Assembly (NCBI RefSeq): GCF_017591425.1
Contig: NW_024466599.1
Location: 23,722,001-23,786,000 of the forward strand
Reading direction: 5' to 3'
Source of the DNA: Ochotona curzoniae
Lineage: Eukaryota > Chordata > Mammalia > Lagomorpha > Ochotonidae
Length of the DNA: 64,000 nucleotides
Shown: positions 45,760-57,759 of the stretch, one piece after another
Layout: each line of letters starts with the position of its first letter
Numbering within the stretch: position 1 is the stretch's first letter
Program-made: the position numbers and the translations under genes
The notes under the pieces: generated by a model
What the model saw: only the letters and a program-made list of their open reading frames with translations
Told to the model about the DNA's origin: nothing
Databases searched by the model: none

Positions 45760-46079
45760 AAAAAATTATTTTTATTGGAAAGGCAGATTTACAGAGAGAA
45801 AGAGATGCAGAGAGAAAGATCTTTTATCTACTGCTTCACTCCCCAAGTGGCCACAATGGCCAGAGCAGAGCTGATCTGAAGCCAGGAACCAGGTGCTTCT
45901 TCCAGGTCTCCCATGTGGGTTCTGGGCCCGTAGGTTTTGGGCTGTCCTCTACTGCTTTCCCAGGCCACAGGCAGGAGCAAGAAGGGAAGAAGAACAGCTG
46001 GGATAGGAACCAATGCCCATATGGGATCCTGGTGCATGCAAGGTGAGGACTTCAGCCATTAGGCTACTGTGCAGACCCC
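45760..46079 (-). mobile_element. SINE, antisense, full length
   Basis: 'tttattggaaaggcagattt' through 'ggtctcccatgtgggttctg' to 'ctactgtgcagacccca'. Confidence 0.92.
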
Positions 46080-46404
46080 AAAAGAAACACTGTTTTAAAT
46101 GTACGTTTAAATATCCCCTTGGTAGCATGCTTTGGTACTATTTTAACCCTTGCTGCCGGTAACCCCCTTAGCAATGGACCCTGGAAGAGAATTTCATGCC
46201 ACTGCACAAAAAGCCTTTCACATTGTTTGACTGCATAGATTTCCAGTTCGGTAGGGAAAGTATCATAGTTAGTTTTTAATTTTATCATACTTAATTGCTT
46301 TTTATTGTGATATAGAGTTGTCTTATTTAATTTACAATTCTTTTGGTTTTTAAGATTTGGAGTATATCAAGCTTAGTTTAATTTATAAAGAATTGCCATC
46401 TTTG

Positions 46405-46734
46405 CCTGATGCAGTAGCCTAATGGCTGATTGCTTGCCTTGCACAGGTTGGGATCCTATATAGGTGCTGTTTCTAATCCCGGCGGCCCCAGTTCCCATCC
46501 AGCTCCCTGCTTGTGGCCTGGGAATTCAGTCTAAGATAGCCCAAAGCCTTGGGACCCTGCACCTGTCTGGGACACCCAGAAGATGATCCTGGTTCCTGGT
46601 TTCGGATTGGCTCGACTCTGGCCATTGTGGCCACTTGGGGAGTGAATCATTTGGACGGAAAATCTTTATCTCTGTCTCTCTTCCTCTTTGTTTATCTGAC
46701 TTCCCAATTAGAAAAAAATCTTAAAAAAAAGGGC
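46405..46734 (+). mobile_element. SINE with exact TSD
   Basis: Head 'cctgatgcagtagcctaatg' to an A-rich end. The 12-base TSD ttgccatctttg is exact at 46393-46404 and 46735-46746. Confidence 0.94.
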
Positions 46735-46746
46735 TTGCCATCTTTG

Positions 46747-47074
46747 AGATACAGAGATTTCCAAGCCAAGCACTTGATATCTCTTCTGTTTGTTAAATAT
46801 TTTTGGACTCAGTGAGCATTTTATAGCCTTTTTGATCCATGTATTCTATAGGGATTACATTTGTTTCTGTAAGTATTCTGTTATAACTTTAAGGGAAGTC
46901 CTTATTTCTACTAAAGTTGGTTCTTATTTGGCCATGTGAAGTTATTGATAACCAATTTTGAACCTAAGTATATTAGAAATATTTTAATTTTTTTGTAGTG
47001 GCTTTCCTGTATTTTTTATACTCCAGCTATGTAATTATTTTATAACTTATCTATTTATGTATTACCAGGCAAGG
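46747..47074 (-). repeat. L1-like, weak
   Basis: Around 46900-47030 'ttgaacctaagtatattag' and 'ttttgtagtggctttcctg' recall reversed L1 ORF2. Too diverged to be sure. Confidence 0.25.
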
Positions 47075-47362
47075 AATGTGTGCGTGTATGTGTGTGCAGG
47101 TGTGTGGGTGAGAAAGAGAGAGAGAGAGAGGATGAGAGGATGTGGTTTTCTCTGCCCTCAACAGCTGGGCTTAGAACAGACCACCCAGGTCTGCGGCATG
47201 GGAGGCAGGGTCCCAACCACTAGCATCACAGTACTGACTGTTTTGGTCTGAATGATCCGACTGCCGGGATTGGGAGTAGAGCTGGGAATGCAGCTCATGT
47301 CCCCTAAATGGGATGCAGGAAGCACCTTAAAGCACCAGGCCAAATGCCAAATCCCTAAGTAC
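47075..47362 (-). mobile_element. Old SINE, antisense
   Basis: (gt) and (ag)-rich tail half, 'aggcagggtcccaaccac' and 'tgccgggattgggagtagag', to 'aggccaaatgccaaatcc'. Confidence 0.7.
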
Positions 47363-48072
47363 ACAGTTTTATTTTTGGTAATTAATAATTATTTTACCTT
47401 CTCTGTTCCAATTTATTTATTATTTATCTCCCTTGATCTCTCTGAATCGATTTGATACTCAGTGTTTAAAATGGATGATCATATCATAGTGGAAATCCTT
47501 TTGAGTATTGATCTTTTTCTGAGTATTGTGGGAAGCATTGTGCTAAGTAGGTATAAATATCTCTTGATTGGGATGCTCCCAATGGGGAGATGTCACAATT
47601 AGGATTGTGGTGGCTTTGCAGCTGGTCAACCGGCATCCCAACCAAGCCATGCAGCATTGTGGAGAGCAGTGCATAATACCAAGTTGGGATTAAGAGATGA
47701 AAATAAGCATTTACATCGACTATAGAATGAATAGAGGCAATCATGCTTAAGGAGATTCTGCCACCTCACGCTACCGCTGCTACCACCGGAAGGCTGATTA
47801 AAAAAAAAATTGGTGTTTGACTCATCAGTGCTGGTTACTCTTCTGCTTTCAGATGTTACAACAGTCATATGGTCTGGTGGGCACATGGGGGCCTATTGGT
47901 GGTGAGCCTGCTAATATTTCTCTAAGTCCTTACTGTATCCTTATAATATGGGACTGTTTGATTTCATGAGCTTTATTAGTCCTATTCAATATACTATTTG
48001 ATGACATTTTTAATTCTTATTGCAAAGACTGAGACATAGAAAAGATTGAAATCTCATAAGAGCTATCTTGCC
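47363..48072. other. Unassigned DNA
   Basis: Two overlapping 86-residue minus frames (47744-47484, 47886-47626) show no recognisable similarity. Confidence 0.35.
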
Positions 48073-48286
48073 ACCATTACATAGATGACATTATTCTTAT
48101 TGTTAGGGTGTGGACTTCATATTGTCAATCCTAGATAAATAGTCAAACGTGGGTAACTGGAAGTCAAAGATGAGTAGACTACCATTACATAGATGATATT
48201 ATTCTTATTGTTAGGGTGTGGACTTCATATTGTCAGTCCTAGATAAATAGTCAAATGTGGGTAACTAGAAGTCAAAGATGAGTAGA
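48073..48286 (+). repeat. Tandem duplication, two 106-108 bp units
   Basis: Unit 1 (48073-48180) and unit 2 (48181-48286) both start 'accattacatagatga' and end 'gatgagtaga'. They differ at four positions in about 106, all transitions, so the duplication is recent relative to nearby repeats. The unit is not a known element. Confidence 0.97.
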
Positions 48287-49301
48287 ACACCAGATAGATC
48301 TATCCAGCTTTTTAGATTCAGAAGTATTCTATTTATCTTATCCTTGACTTTAATAGGTACTTTTATGTTGGTTTTGGGGTTGAAATAAAATCAGATATAT
48401 TTAGTTCATATAATGTGAATAATATAAATAAATAATATGTTTAGGAGAGATATTCATTGATTTCTATTTTAGTATATAGGATAGCTGTCACATAACTTTC
48501 CTGCTCAGATAATTTAATATGGTAAGTTACAACACACTTTACACTTTTGGAATAAATCCTACTTGATTTTCAAGGGTTCAGGTATAGAGATATATCCACA
48601 GAATAATTATTTACATACCTCTCATCCTTATTACTTTTTCTCCCTTAAATTAAATCTCAAGTTGTGGATTTTATGTGCATTTTCCACATAGCCGTTTGTT
48701 TAAGTAAACAAATCATTACCATCACGTCTCTTGATCAGTGATTGGATTAGTGATGGATACAGGATACAGGATACAGGCTGTAGTCACATGGACAGTGGGT
48801 AAGGATGTAATTTAAGGGTAACGGCAGAGACCCAAGAGGAGAGAGAACAAGAGTCCTTTCCAAGGAACAGGCCCACAGATTTGCTTGATTCTCTGTTAGA
48901 GACCTAACCTATGCTATTCTGCTCTTGCTAATATTATATGTATCTTTTAAATACCTCTTTGGTCATACTTGTTTTAATTGTTCTTTGGGCTTCCAATGAT
49001 TTTGAACTCCTTGAAGCAATGGAGTTTAATCCATTAAAGGAGATAAGCAATGGTTTATCTCCTTAGGACAATATATGTCATCTTGGCTGTTCAATAACTG
49101 ATGGTTCTATAACTGAATCTGTGGGCTTATGTAACCATTTATTCTAGTGTCCCGTGATCAGCTACTAGGGTAATATGTGTGTGTGTGTGTATGTGTGTGT
49201 ACCTGGGCTTTAGTTTGGATAACAGAAACTTCATAAGACTTCATTATTTCACATTTCCTTTATAGCTATCCCAATTATTTTTAAAAGGTGTTTTTTTTTT
49301 C
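48287..49301. other. Unassigned, with short simple repeats
   Basis: Three 'ggatacag'-type units at about 48753-48777, an imperfect 20-base palindrome-like pair around 'ggagataagcaatggtttatctcc' (49040-49063), and a (gt)-rich tract at 49172-49200. Confidence 0.5.
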
Positions 49302-49616
49302 TTAAAAAAGATTTATTTATTTATTTGCAAGTCGGAATTCCATAGAGAAAGGGAAAGAGAGAGAGAAAACGTCCAACCGCTGGCTCATTCCGCAGATGGC
49401 TGCAATGGCCAGGGCTTGGTCAGGCCTAAGCCAAAAGCCAGGAACTTTTAGATCTCCCACACGGGTGGCAGGGTTCAGTAAGCCATCTTGCCCTGCTTTC
49501 TGAGGTTCACTGTAGAAAGCTGGATCAGAAGTGGACTACTGAACATGAAGCTCTGCCCAGGTGGGATGCTGATGTTCCCTGTGGTAGCTTTACTGCTTGT
49601 GCCACAATACCTGCCC
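49302..49616 (-). mobile_element. Old C-type SINE, antisense
   Basis: 'aagatttatttatttatttg', 'gccagggcttggtcaggcc' and head end 'gtgccacaatacctgccc'. Confidence 0.85.
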
Positions 49617-50508
49617 AACTCAATTTTTATAAAATAAAATTTTACTTTCTGGTGAGTCATGTATTCTCTAGTTCTTTTTAGTTATTTTTTCTGGAGGATA
49701 TCTGCCTGTATACTTTTTTTTTTTTGCAAAGTCTACTAACTATACAAACAGCAAAACCCTTTAAAAAGAAACCTATGGCTTTACCTGAATCAAAGCTTAG
49801 AACTTGATTCTAATACTAAATAGTACCACTAGGTGGTAATATTTCACAAGTGATTCTGGTTCTCCACTAAACAATTGCTCACATTTTATTTCCCAGCTGA
49901 AATTATGTCATCTTGATTAATAATGCCACTTGATCTAGAATAAGTAAATTGTCACTATTGAGATTTATGGTAAACTTCTTGCAAAACAAATTGGTTATCA
50001 GTGAGAAGGCTTGTAGTTGTCTGTGTACACTGAAAATTGTGAGCCACCACCACTGTATCTGAAAACTGCGCTCCTTTCAGACAGGCGTTTTGTATTTATA
50101 AGAAGGACTTTGCATTTGGTGTGCATTTGAAATTCCATGCTTTGTTGATTGGCAATTTACTAGCTACTTGGTGTTTACAAAGTTTTGGAAGGAAATGAAC
50201 CATGAATCTGGGAAAATCTAAGTATTATACCCTGTATGGTTAGAAGCTGCATGGACGTTTCCTTGTAATTTTTTTTCTGTGATATTCATGTTCAGATCTG
50301 CCTTGGAGTTGATGCCACTGGAAAACAAACTTTTTTGGGATTTAAGTAAATACCACCAGTTATGCCCAAACGGATGAAAGGACTTATATGTAAAGATAGT
50401 TCTGCACTTATAACAAAAGCAACATATATCAGTGACCAAAGTCAGTGTAATGGTATATGCACTGGGAAAAGTACTGTGACAGATATTAGAGTAGGCGAAT
50501 ATTACATT
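49617..50508. other. Unassigned A+T-rich DNA
   Basis: No gene or element seen. Confidence 0.4.
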
Positions 50509-50797
50509 TTTTTTAAAAAAAGATTTATTTATTTTACTTTAAAGTCAGAGTCACAGGGTGAAAGAGGGAGAGAGAGATCTTCCATTCTCTGGATCACTCC
50601 ACCAAATGACAACTAGATGAAGCTGGGAGCCAGGATCTTCTTCCAGGTCTCTCACATGGGCCACACTGTGCTCCCTTCCCAGGCCATAGAAGGGAGCTGG
50701 ATTGGAATTGGAGCTGTTAAGACATGAACTTGCCTTTATATGGGATGTCAGAGGTGAAGGTAGAAGATTATCATGCTACACCACAGTGTTGATCCCC
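50509..50797 (-). mobile_element. SINE, antisense, some internal deletions
   Basis: 'aagatttatttattttactt', 'gtctctcacatgggcc' and 'ccacagtgttgatcccc'. The 84-residue frame starting upstream runs into it by chance. Confidence 0.85.
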
Positions 50798-51565
50798 AAT
50801 GTTACGTTTTTTTCCTTTAAGCTCTTTAATCCCTTAAGCTCAGGGATTTTTAGCTTGTATCATAGGTTCCTTGAATAATAGAAAGCTGGGGTGCAGGCAC
50901 TTTGGGAAAAGCACATCTAGTTGAAGTTCCCTTCAGTTACAATTGTAGACAAAAATCTGTGAAAGATTTACTGTACCTGATATTGACATCAACAGAAATC
51001 ATTGATATTTTCACCTCAAATTACATTTCTGGCAGCATCTTGACTCTTGGTTGAACTTCTTATTAATGTATTACAAAGAAATTTATGCTTTAGAACTAGT
51101 TTGATTGCCATAGTTCAGTATAACTTTCCTTTATGAAATACATATTTTACTTTATGAATTTACAAATATTCTGGCAATAGTTGGTAGGTTTCACTTCAGA
51201 TTAAAAAAGGGATCCACAATACAAAGATGTTCAGAAACTTTACTTTAAAATATGTTCTGAGATGCAGCATTTTGGCTGAGCTAAGCACTGCTTCTCTTCC
51301 TTAAAACAAAACAAAAAAATTCCTTAGAAGGTACCATTTTAAGGGCATGAATGTCCTAGAAGTTGGATAACTTTGGTTAGAATCTATGATTATTTTTATT
51401 TAATTATAGGGGGTGAGTTTTGATGGTGTCTATTTCAAATAAGATAGTACTCAATATTTTCAAATTTATCAGAAAATAAAACTTTAAAAATGCACAGTAA
51501 TAGTCTTTTCACTCTTCTGTAGCAAATGAAGCTGAGAATTGGACTACCAGGCAAGAAACTTTTAT
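50798..51565. other. Unassigned A+T-rich DNA
   Basis: Nothing recognised. Confidence 0.4.
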
Positions 51566-51895
51566 TTTAAAGATTTATTACTATTATTATTAAGTACTGG
51601 AAAGGCAGATTTGCAGAGACAAGAGACAGAGAGGAAGATCTTCCATCCTCTGGTTCACTTCCCAAGTGGCCACACAGCCGGACCTGAGCCTACCTGAAGC
51701 CAGAAGTCAGGAGCTTGTTCCAGGTCTCCCACATGGGTGCAGGATCCCAAGGCTTTGGTCTGTCCACTGCTTTCCCAGGCCACAAGCAGGGAGCTGGATG
51801 GGAAGTGGAGCTGCCAGGATATCAACTAGCGCCCATATGGGATCCCCAGCAGTTGCAAGGTGAGGATTTAGCCATTAAGCTATTACTCCAGGCCC
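51566..51895 (-). mobile_element. SINE, antisense, near full length
   Basis: 'aaagatttattactattatt' to 'aagctattactccaggccca'. Possible short TSD of 'gaaact(t/a)tt' type at 51557 and 51898. Confidence 0.9.
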
Positions 51896-53356
51896 AGGAA
51901 ACTATTTCTTAATACCCCCCTAAAAGTAAATCGAAGGTTGAGGAACTAGAGTGATACTGATTTCTTAACTAACCCACAGGTACGGACAGCTTTCAAGTAA
52001 AGAAGTATAAAGAAAACTTCTATCAAGAGTAAAAACTTTGTACAAAAAAATAGTGTAATATCCTTAAAGTATAGAAGGAATTAAAAAAAAATCAAACAAA
52101 CAAATCCATAATCAATTAAACTAGTAATTTCAAATTACTTGCCTTTTGAAGAGACATCAGTAAATATTGTGCCAACATTCTCCTGATGACATTTTATTGA
52201 TTATCTGTGACTAATACCTTAAATATGTGTTTCATCACACACTGCCCACATCTCATTCCAGTTAAATTATGAATGTTAGCAAAGGCTTCTGTGATTAATA
52301 TAATCTAGGTATTCTCTATTTTCAGACAAAAATACTAGGTTAAAAAGTGTACTTGAAGGGAACTGTAGGAATTGAAAGGAATTGTTGGAGGGAGAAAGGA
52401 AGATTTGGAATTTGTCTATTCTGCCAAGAAGGCTGAAGTTCCTTTTTGATTTATCTTGTGATGGCTTTTCCATATTATTTGTGACATGTGAGTGTCTTTG
52501 TGTTCAAAGCAAGGCTATGGTGCTAAGTCATCATTTTACACAGTTCACCAGTGAGAAAAAGTAGAGCTACCGAGCATGAGCTTAGTGCCTTCGTCCCGAA
52601 GGATTTGTTGGTACAGGCATCCAGCTGTGGGTGCATCAGGGCAAGCTCTAAGATCCTGCTGTGAACCGGGCTTCTTTGCATGCTGCTGTGAGGGCTCTGC
52701 ACTCTGCTCCCTAGCTCAGCCAGTCTCATATTCTGAGAGTGTCCCTGCCCTTCCATGTATTTTCTTCATTTCTTAGGCAAGCTTCTCTCCTTAATGCCTC
52801 TCAGACACCTGCTGTCCTTCAAGATTTCAATCTTAGGACATTAGAAGTGTGCCATGCATCATTTTCTCTTCATTAATTGGTTTTCCCTTAATTTATTATT
52901 AAATTCAGTGTCGGTATCTTGATTGCCACTAGGATAGTATTTTAGTCCCTTAAACTCTTCAGTTGTTTCCTCTTTCTTGCTTCATTATCAATGCTTTGGA
53001 TGCACTCATCTTTTTTTGCCAGTATCATTTCCCTCATGCACCAAGATTTACCTCCTGTAAGTCTACCCTTATTTCATCCATAAGTCTTTCTTCACATTTT
53101 CTCCATTATTTTCCTTTGATTATACTGTAAAGACATGATGTTGTATCCCAGACTTTAATAATACATTTTGTAAAATTTGAGTCAGTTACAAGAGTAAAAC
53201 ATAGGTCCTTAGAACTCAATGATTAGTTATTTCTACTTATGATAACATTTCTATTACATGCAGATGAAGATGCATAATTGCAGACATTTCAGGAAGGAAT
53301 TAAACCACTTATCCAGCTGGTTGTATGGTGGCTTCTTTATACGTGGTTGATTCTAC
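51896..53356. other. Unassigned DNA
   Basis: 52560-52780 is somewhat GC-richer and carries two opposed short frames, with no family match. Nothing else recognised. Confidence 0.35.
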
Positions 53357-53627
53357 CCATATATATATTTTTTAATTGTAAAGTCAGATATACAGAGAGG
53401 AGGATTAATTCACTCCTCAAGTGGCTGCAACAGCCTGGGCTGAGCTGATCCGAAGCTGAGAACCAGGAGCCTCCTCTAGGTCTCCCACGAGGGTACAGGG
53501 TCCCAAGGCTTTGGGCCTTTGCCAGACAACAAGCAGGGAGCTGGATGGGAAGTGGGGCGGCCAGAATAAGAACCAGTGCCCATAGGGGATCTCTGCATGT
53601 TAGCCACTAGCTACCGCGTTGGGCCCT
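53357..53627 (-). mobile_element. SINE, antisense, with ~30-bp deletions
   Basis: 'taaagtcagatatacagag' to 'accgcgttgggccctg'. It lacks the usual 'gatcttc' segment after gaggag. TSD about (t/g)(a/c)cccata at 53353 and 53627. Confidence 0.9.
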
Positions 53628-53754
53628 GCCCATAAAATTTTTATCAGAACCATTAAGATAAGGTTTTGGGGGTAGATTTATGTTTTGTGGAATTGGATTA
53701 CAAACCACATCCTCTGGATTGGGCAGTAATAATCACTCTTTTCATGTATTCTTT

Positions 53755-54785
53755 TTTAAAAACTTGAAATTTCATTTTAATATTGTTTACATAATTGAGA
53801 GGTATGTACGCATAAGTGGGCCTCTGGTTAGGGTTTAGAAGGTTACATACAAAGAAATGTGGATGGGACAAATGTTTCCTTTTTTTTCCCCCTGTGTCCT
53901 CGGGGAAGGAGGAGGAGGAGAAGAAGCAGGCCCCTCTTTGATGTCAAACTACATCAGCATCCAGGAATGGGGAATGATCATTTGATGATGCCTAAGAGAC
54001 CCCGCTGTGGGGACAAGTGTTCTGAAGCTGCTACTCTAGTAGTTTTGAGAGTTCTGAGAGGTTAGTGGTTTCCTTACTCCTGGCTCACCCCCAGCCTCAA
54101 CTCTTGTGCTGCCCAGCAGGAATTATGGCCTAGTAGAAGAGTACACAAATTCCCCTAGAGGCCTACTCACAGCCCTGGATTTCACACTGGCCTTCCGGTG
54201 CAGTGGCCTTGCTTGGCATGGTCTCTCCTTAGTCCCAGCCCTTGCATGTGCCAATGGGTGCTGCAGCCTGGCTTAGCCCTGCCTCTTCCTAGCCCTGCTC
54301 CAGAGAGTGTCTGGTGGGTTCCTGTCAGGTGAGTTCTGTGATCTAACCTGGCTTGGCCTATTTCTGCTCTCTGCTTTCCATGTAAACTGGTAGTTGCTGC
54401 CATCGCACGGAGTGAGTCCATAGTTTACAGAACCTGACCCCAGATCCAGTTCTTTCATGTTCTGGTGAGTGTTGCTTCCCAACCTGATGTGGCCTATCCA
54501 CTGCTCAATCACAGGCTGGTACTGCGGCCTAGCCCGGCTGGGCATGCCCCTCATCCCCAGTCCTTGCAAGTGCCACCAGGCAGTTGGGAATGTTCTTTGG
54601 CCCCACACAGGTGTCCCATGTGGGCAGGTGCCTCAGCATGACCCACATGACCTAGGATTTCCTTCCTCTAAACCACTCTATCTCAGTTCCCTTACCTGTC
54701 TGCAAGTGCAGTAGCCTGGTCTGTGGAAAACCCAGAAGTCATTCTTCCCCTGTCAAACATGCTGGCAGAGAATCTGTCCCTTTCC
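53755..54785 (-). repeat. GC-rich retroposon-like block with internal degenerate repeats
   Basis: The left end is T/A-rich like an antisense poly-A tail. From 54060 to 54780 the sequence is GC-rich and self-similar: 'cccagcccttgcatgtgcca' near 54234 recurs as 'cccagtccttgcaagtgcca' near 54556, with weaker echoes near 54435 and 54695. The overlapping frames of 79-111 residues are by-products. It may be an L1-type 3' UTR; I cannot name the family. Confidence 0.4.
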
Positions 54786-54965
54786 CCACTAGTCCTTAAA
54801 AAAAGAAAAGAAAAAGAATCAACAGCTATGCCGGCATACTGGTATAGTTAATGCAGATTTGGCATTAATCAGGTCCAGAATGCCTGCTGGCTACCGGCTG
54901 CTTTTCTTGCAGCAGTGTAACAATTGCATAAGTATAAGGCAACCAAGGCAGTTGCCTGTAGCTGG

Positions 54966-55011
54966 GGCATGTATTTTTTTTTTCTTTAAATTTTTTGGGG
55001 AGGCATGTATT
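54966..55011. repeat. Micro-insertion flanked by 10-bp direct repeat
   Basis: ggcatgtatt is repeated exactly at 54966-54975 and 55002-55011 around a 26-base T-rich segment ending ggggа-like sequence. It could be an extremely truncated poly-A insertion or simple slippage. Confidence 0.5.
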
Positions 55012-55197
55012 CTTAATCTTTAGCAATATTGCCATATTCAATTAGACAGACAAATTCAACAGGAAAAGGGGAATTTTGGAAAAATTTTGAAAGCATTTTG
55101 ATCAAAGCATATAATCAAGGTTGACTACTTAGTTTTGTGGGCCCAGTATAAGATGAAAATATAGTGACTTTAAGAAGGAATAAAAAGGGTAAGCTTG

Positions 55198-55779
55198 CTA
55201 TTGAAAATAGTAAAAACGCAAAATGTTCCCTTTCTTTCCTAGTTTATTTTGACTCGTGTTAGTGTCTTTCATTTGCCACTTACTGTGGTGTTCTCTTGGA
55301 CATGGAGATATTGATGGGAGGAGCCCAGGCTTGCACAGGTAACTTGGACTCCATCCTGGGAACTGCATATGCCACTGGCTGCAAAACTTTTCCACCTTGC
55401 TCCTATCTCCAGCAACAAAGCACCACCAGAACTCATTCTCTCCTTTGGGAATTCTATCTTTGTTAACAATGAACAGAACATGCCAGTGAATCTTACTTTC
55501 ACGCTGGGTTGCTCCAGGTCCTTGTTTCAGGGGTGAGATCCTTGTCTTGCTGTGTCCTGCTAAGCATACTGTGGAGCACCTAACTGCAATGGGAGGCAGC
55601 CACCATGCCTTTCTGTAATGGGGATGTCTGTACTCTTGCGTGCATGACCCTGAATGCCCTTCACCCACATCCAGTCCTCTGCTAGTCGAAGAGGGTGGCG
55701 ACAGTGGTTGAGGGGGCGTAGGAGTAGCAGTGGAGCCTGGAGCACTCAGCTAAGAACTGGGCCCAGGGAGGCAGGTCTT
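55198..55779 (-). other. 156-residue open frame of unknown origin
   Basis: On the minus strand an open frame runs 55668-55198, the longest non-LINE frame in the right half. The encoded product is Trp/His/Cys-containing, without signal peptide, membrane span or a domain I recognise. The DNA is GC-richer than its flanks and contains CCACC/CTCC repeats at 55690-55745. Could be part of a processed pseudogene, an LTR, or chance. It lies just downstream (minus sense) of the 3'-UTR-like segment. Confidence 0.25.
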
Positions 55780-56640
55780 GCCTTGAGTTAAAGATTCAAG
55801 ACAGCCTTGCTTGTGCATTTTCCATCACTTTATTGAACTTCATTTTCAAGACACAGATTTAAAGAGAACATGGTCAAGAATTTGAAGAAGATTGCTGCAC
55901 GTTAAGCTCCAAATGCAGGGATTTTATGAGCACTGACGACATGTCTGTGAAGCTGGGCCTGCACGCAGTGCTTCTGTCTCGATTGTAATGTTGTATAGCA
56001 TTTCAGATGAAGAACAAGAATGATAGCAAAACCTGTGACTCTATAGCTTATAAATAGCCGAGCTGCATATTTATTGTGTTTTCAAACTTTTTAATATCCA
56101 GTATGGTGGCATATGCAAAAAAAGTTATTCACTGAACATTGATAGGTCAGAACAATGAAACCACAACAAGATGTAATCTAAGATTACATACTATATAAAT
56201 GAGCATTTTTTTTAACCAGTATAATTTATACAGTCAGCATATGTCTCAGTTTTACACATGTGTTTCCAAGATACAAGAACTTTTTAGTAAGGCCACACTT
56301 AACCATGATTTTATTTTTACTGTTTGTTAAGTGACAACATTTACATGTAGAATCCAGAAGGAGGAGCTCTGGGATCATTAAAATACAGGATTTGAAAATT
56401 CTGTTTCGGGGTGATTCCATGGAGAGTAGGATTATTTTGAAGTGTAATTAGTTCCAAGACAGAATTTTATCAGCTGAGTCTTTGGGGAGGGCCAATATGT
56501 AAACACTTATTTAAAAATGTTATGGTAGGAGGGAACAGAATTCTGCATAAGTTAAATTAGGCAAGTGCAAATAAAGCGAAAGATTTTTTCCTGTGCATGG
56601 GGATTACTTGTTCTATGGTTGCTGAAGGTATGGTAAATTT
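55780..56640 (-). other. 3'-UTR-like, repeat-free segment
   Basis: Read on the minus strand, 860 bases of A+T-rich but non-repetitive sequence end with a canonical AATAAA at 55834-55829, followed by a short T/G-containing stretch. Another AATAAA-type hexamer lies near 56060. This resembles a mammalian 3' UTR, from a live minus-strand gene, a lncRNA or a retrocopy. I could not tie it to a gene. No splice acceptor was verified upstream. Confidence 0.3.
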
Positions 56641-56689
56641 TTATTCATATTAAAAGAGAGTCCAGCATCCTATTGTCAACATATAGTAA

Positions 56690-57500
56690 ACAGTTTCAGT
56701 GGGAGTCCTTCTTTGTCTGGAAGTAGAGATGCATGTTGTATTGTATCCACACATCTGGATATGATAGTCCCCATTACACAGTTACTGTACATTCACTTCA
56801 ATGAAAAGACACAATACAAAATCAACAACAGGAAGAAAAATAGAAGTTTACATGCCATGAAGTTAAATAATATGCTGCTAGATATGATAGTCTCCATTAC
56901 ACAGTTAGTATACATCCCCTTAAATGAAAAACCACAAAACAAAATCAACAACAGGCAGGAAAAAATTAACTACACCATGAAGTTAAATATCATGCTACTG
57001 AATGATTAATGTGTCGCTGAAGAAATGAAAATGAAAATCAAAAACCTTTTTGAACAAAATGATGCTTCTAAATGATTTACAAGTCACTGAAGAAATTATT
57101 ATTTTTTTATTTTTATTTTTCTTACATTTTATTATTATGATTATTATTTTCATTTATAAAACAGTTCTATAGGCTCCTGGTATTTCCCTTATCCCAGCCC
57201 CAAATTAACACCCCACCACCTAGTTCCTCTATATCATTACTAAAATATAGTTCTTCCTACACAGTCATATTCCATCATTGCAGGCATGAACATCCCCTTA
57301 AATGAAAAGCCACAAAACAAAATCAACATCAGCAAGAAAAAAGCAATAAACAACACCATGAAGTTAAATAACATGCTACTGAATGACTAACGTGTAACTG
57401 AAGAAATGAAAATCAAGAACCTTCTTACAGAAAATGATGCTACTGTATGATCTATGAGTCATTGAAGAATTTAATCAGAAGAAAGTGTTTTTGAAGAGAT
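56690..57500. repeat. Scrambled L1-derived tandem block
   Basis: Two head-to-tail units of 123 bases begin 'gatatgatagt(c)' at 56758 and 56881, and a third partial one begins near 57285. Each pairs a piece of reversed L1 3' UTR (matching 33040-33140 in reverse) with 'atgaagttaaata(a)catgct', which reads as L1 ORF2 on the plus strand. A further antisense tail copy ('aaaacagttctataggctcc') sits at 57110-57230. The 98-residue frame 56713-57009 is a product of the tandem units. Confidence 0.6.
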
Positions 57501-57759
57501 GAAACTAACAGAAAACAATAAAACCCATACGATATAGTTTTCGCTGATTTTTGTTGGTGAACTGTGTCTCTTCTAGACAAAAAATAGATGGGTTTTGTTT
57601 TTAATACAGTCTACTAATCTATGACATTTGGCTGAGCTTAAGCCATTTACATTCAGAGTTTAATATGTATGGGTGGTACCTTGGTCCTGTCATTTTAGGA
57701 ATGGGTTGTTCATTGGTTTAGTCTTCTGTTGTCCTTTTACTGGGATGTTCTTCGCATTT

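Noticed and set aside
48073..48286. Satellite or VNTR array
   Set aside because: Only two units are present, so it is a simple tandem duplication.
54182..54714. Overlapping 79-111 residue frames as a gene
   Set aside because: Frames on both strands follow the GC-rich degenerate repeats and share no consistent exon structure.
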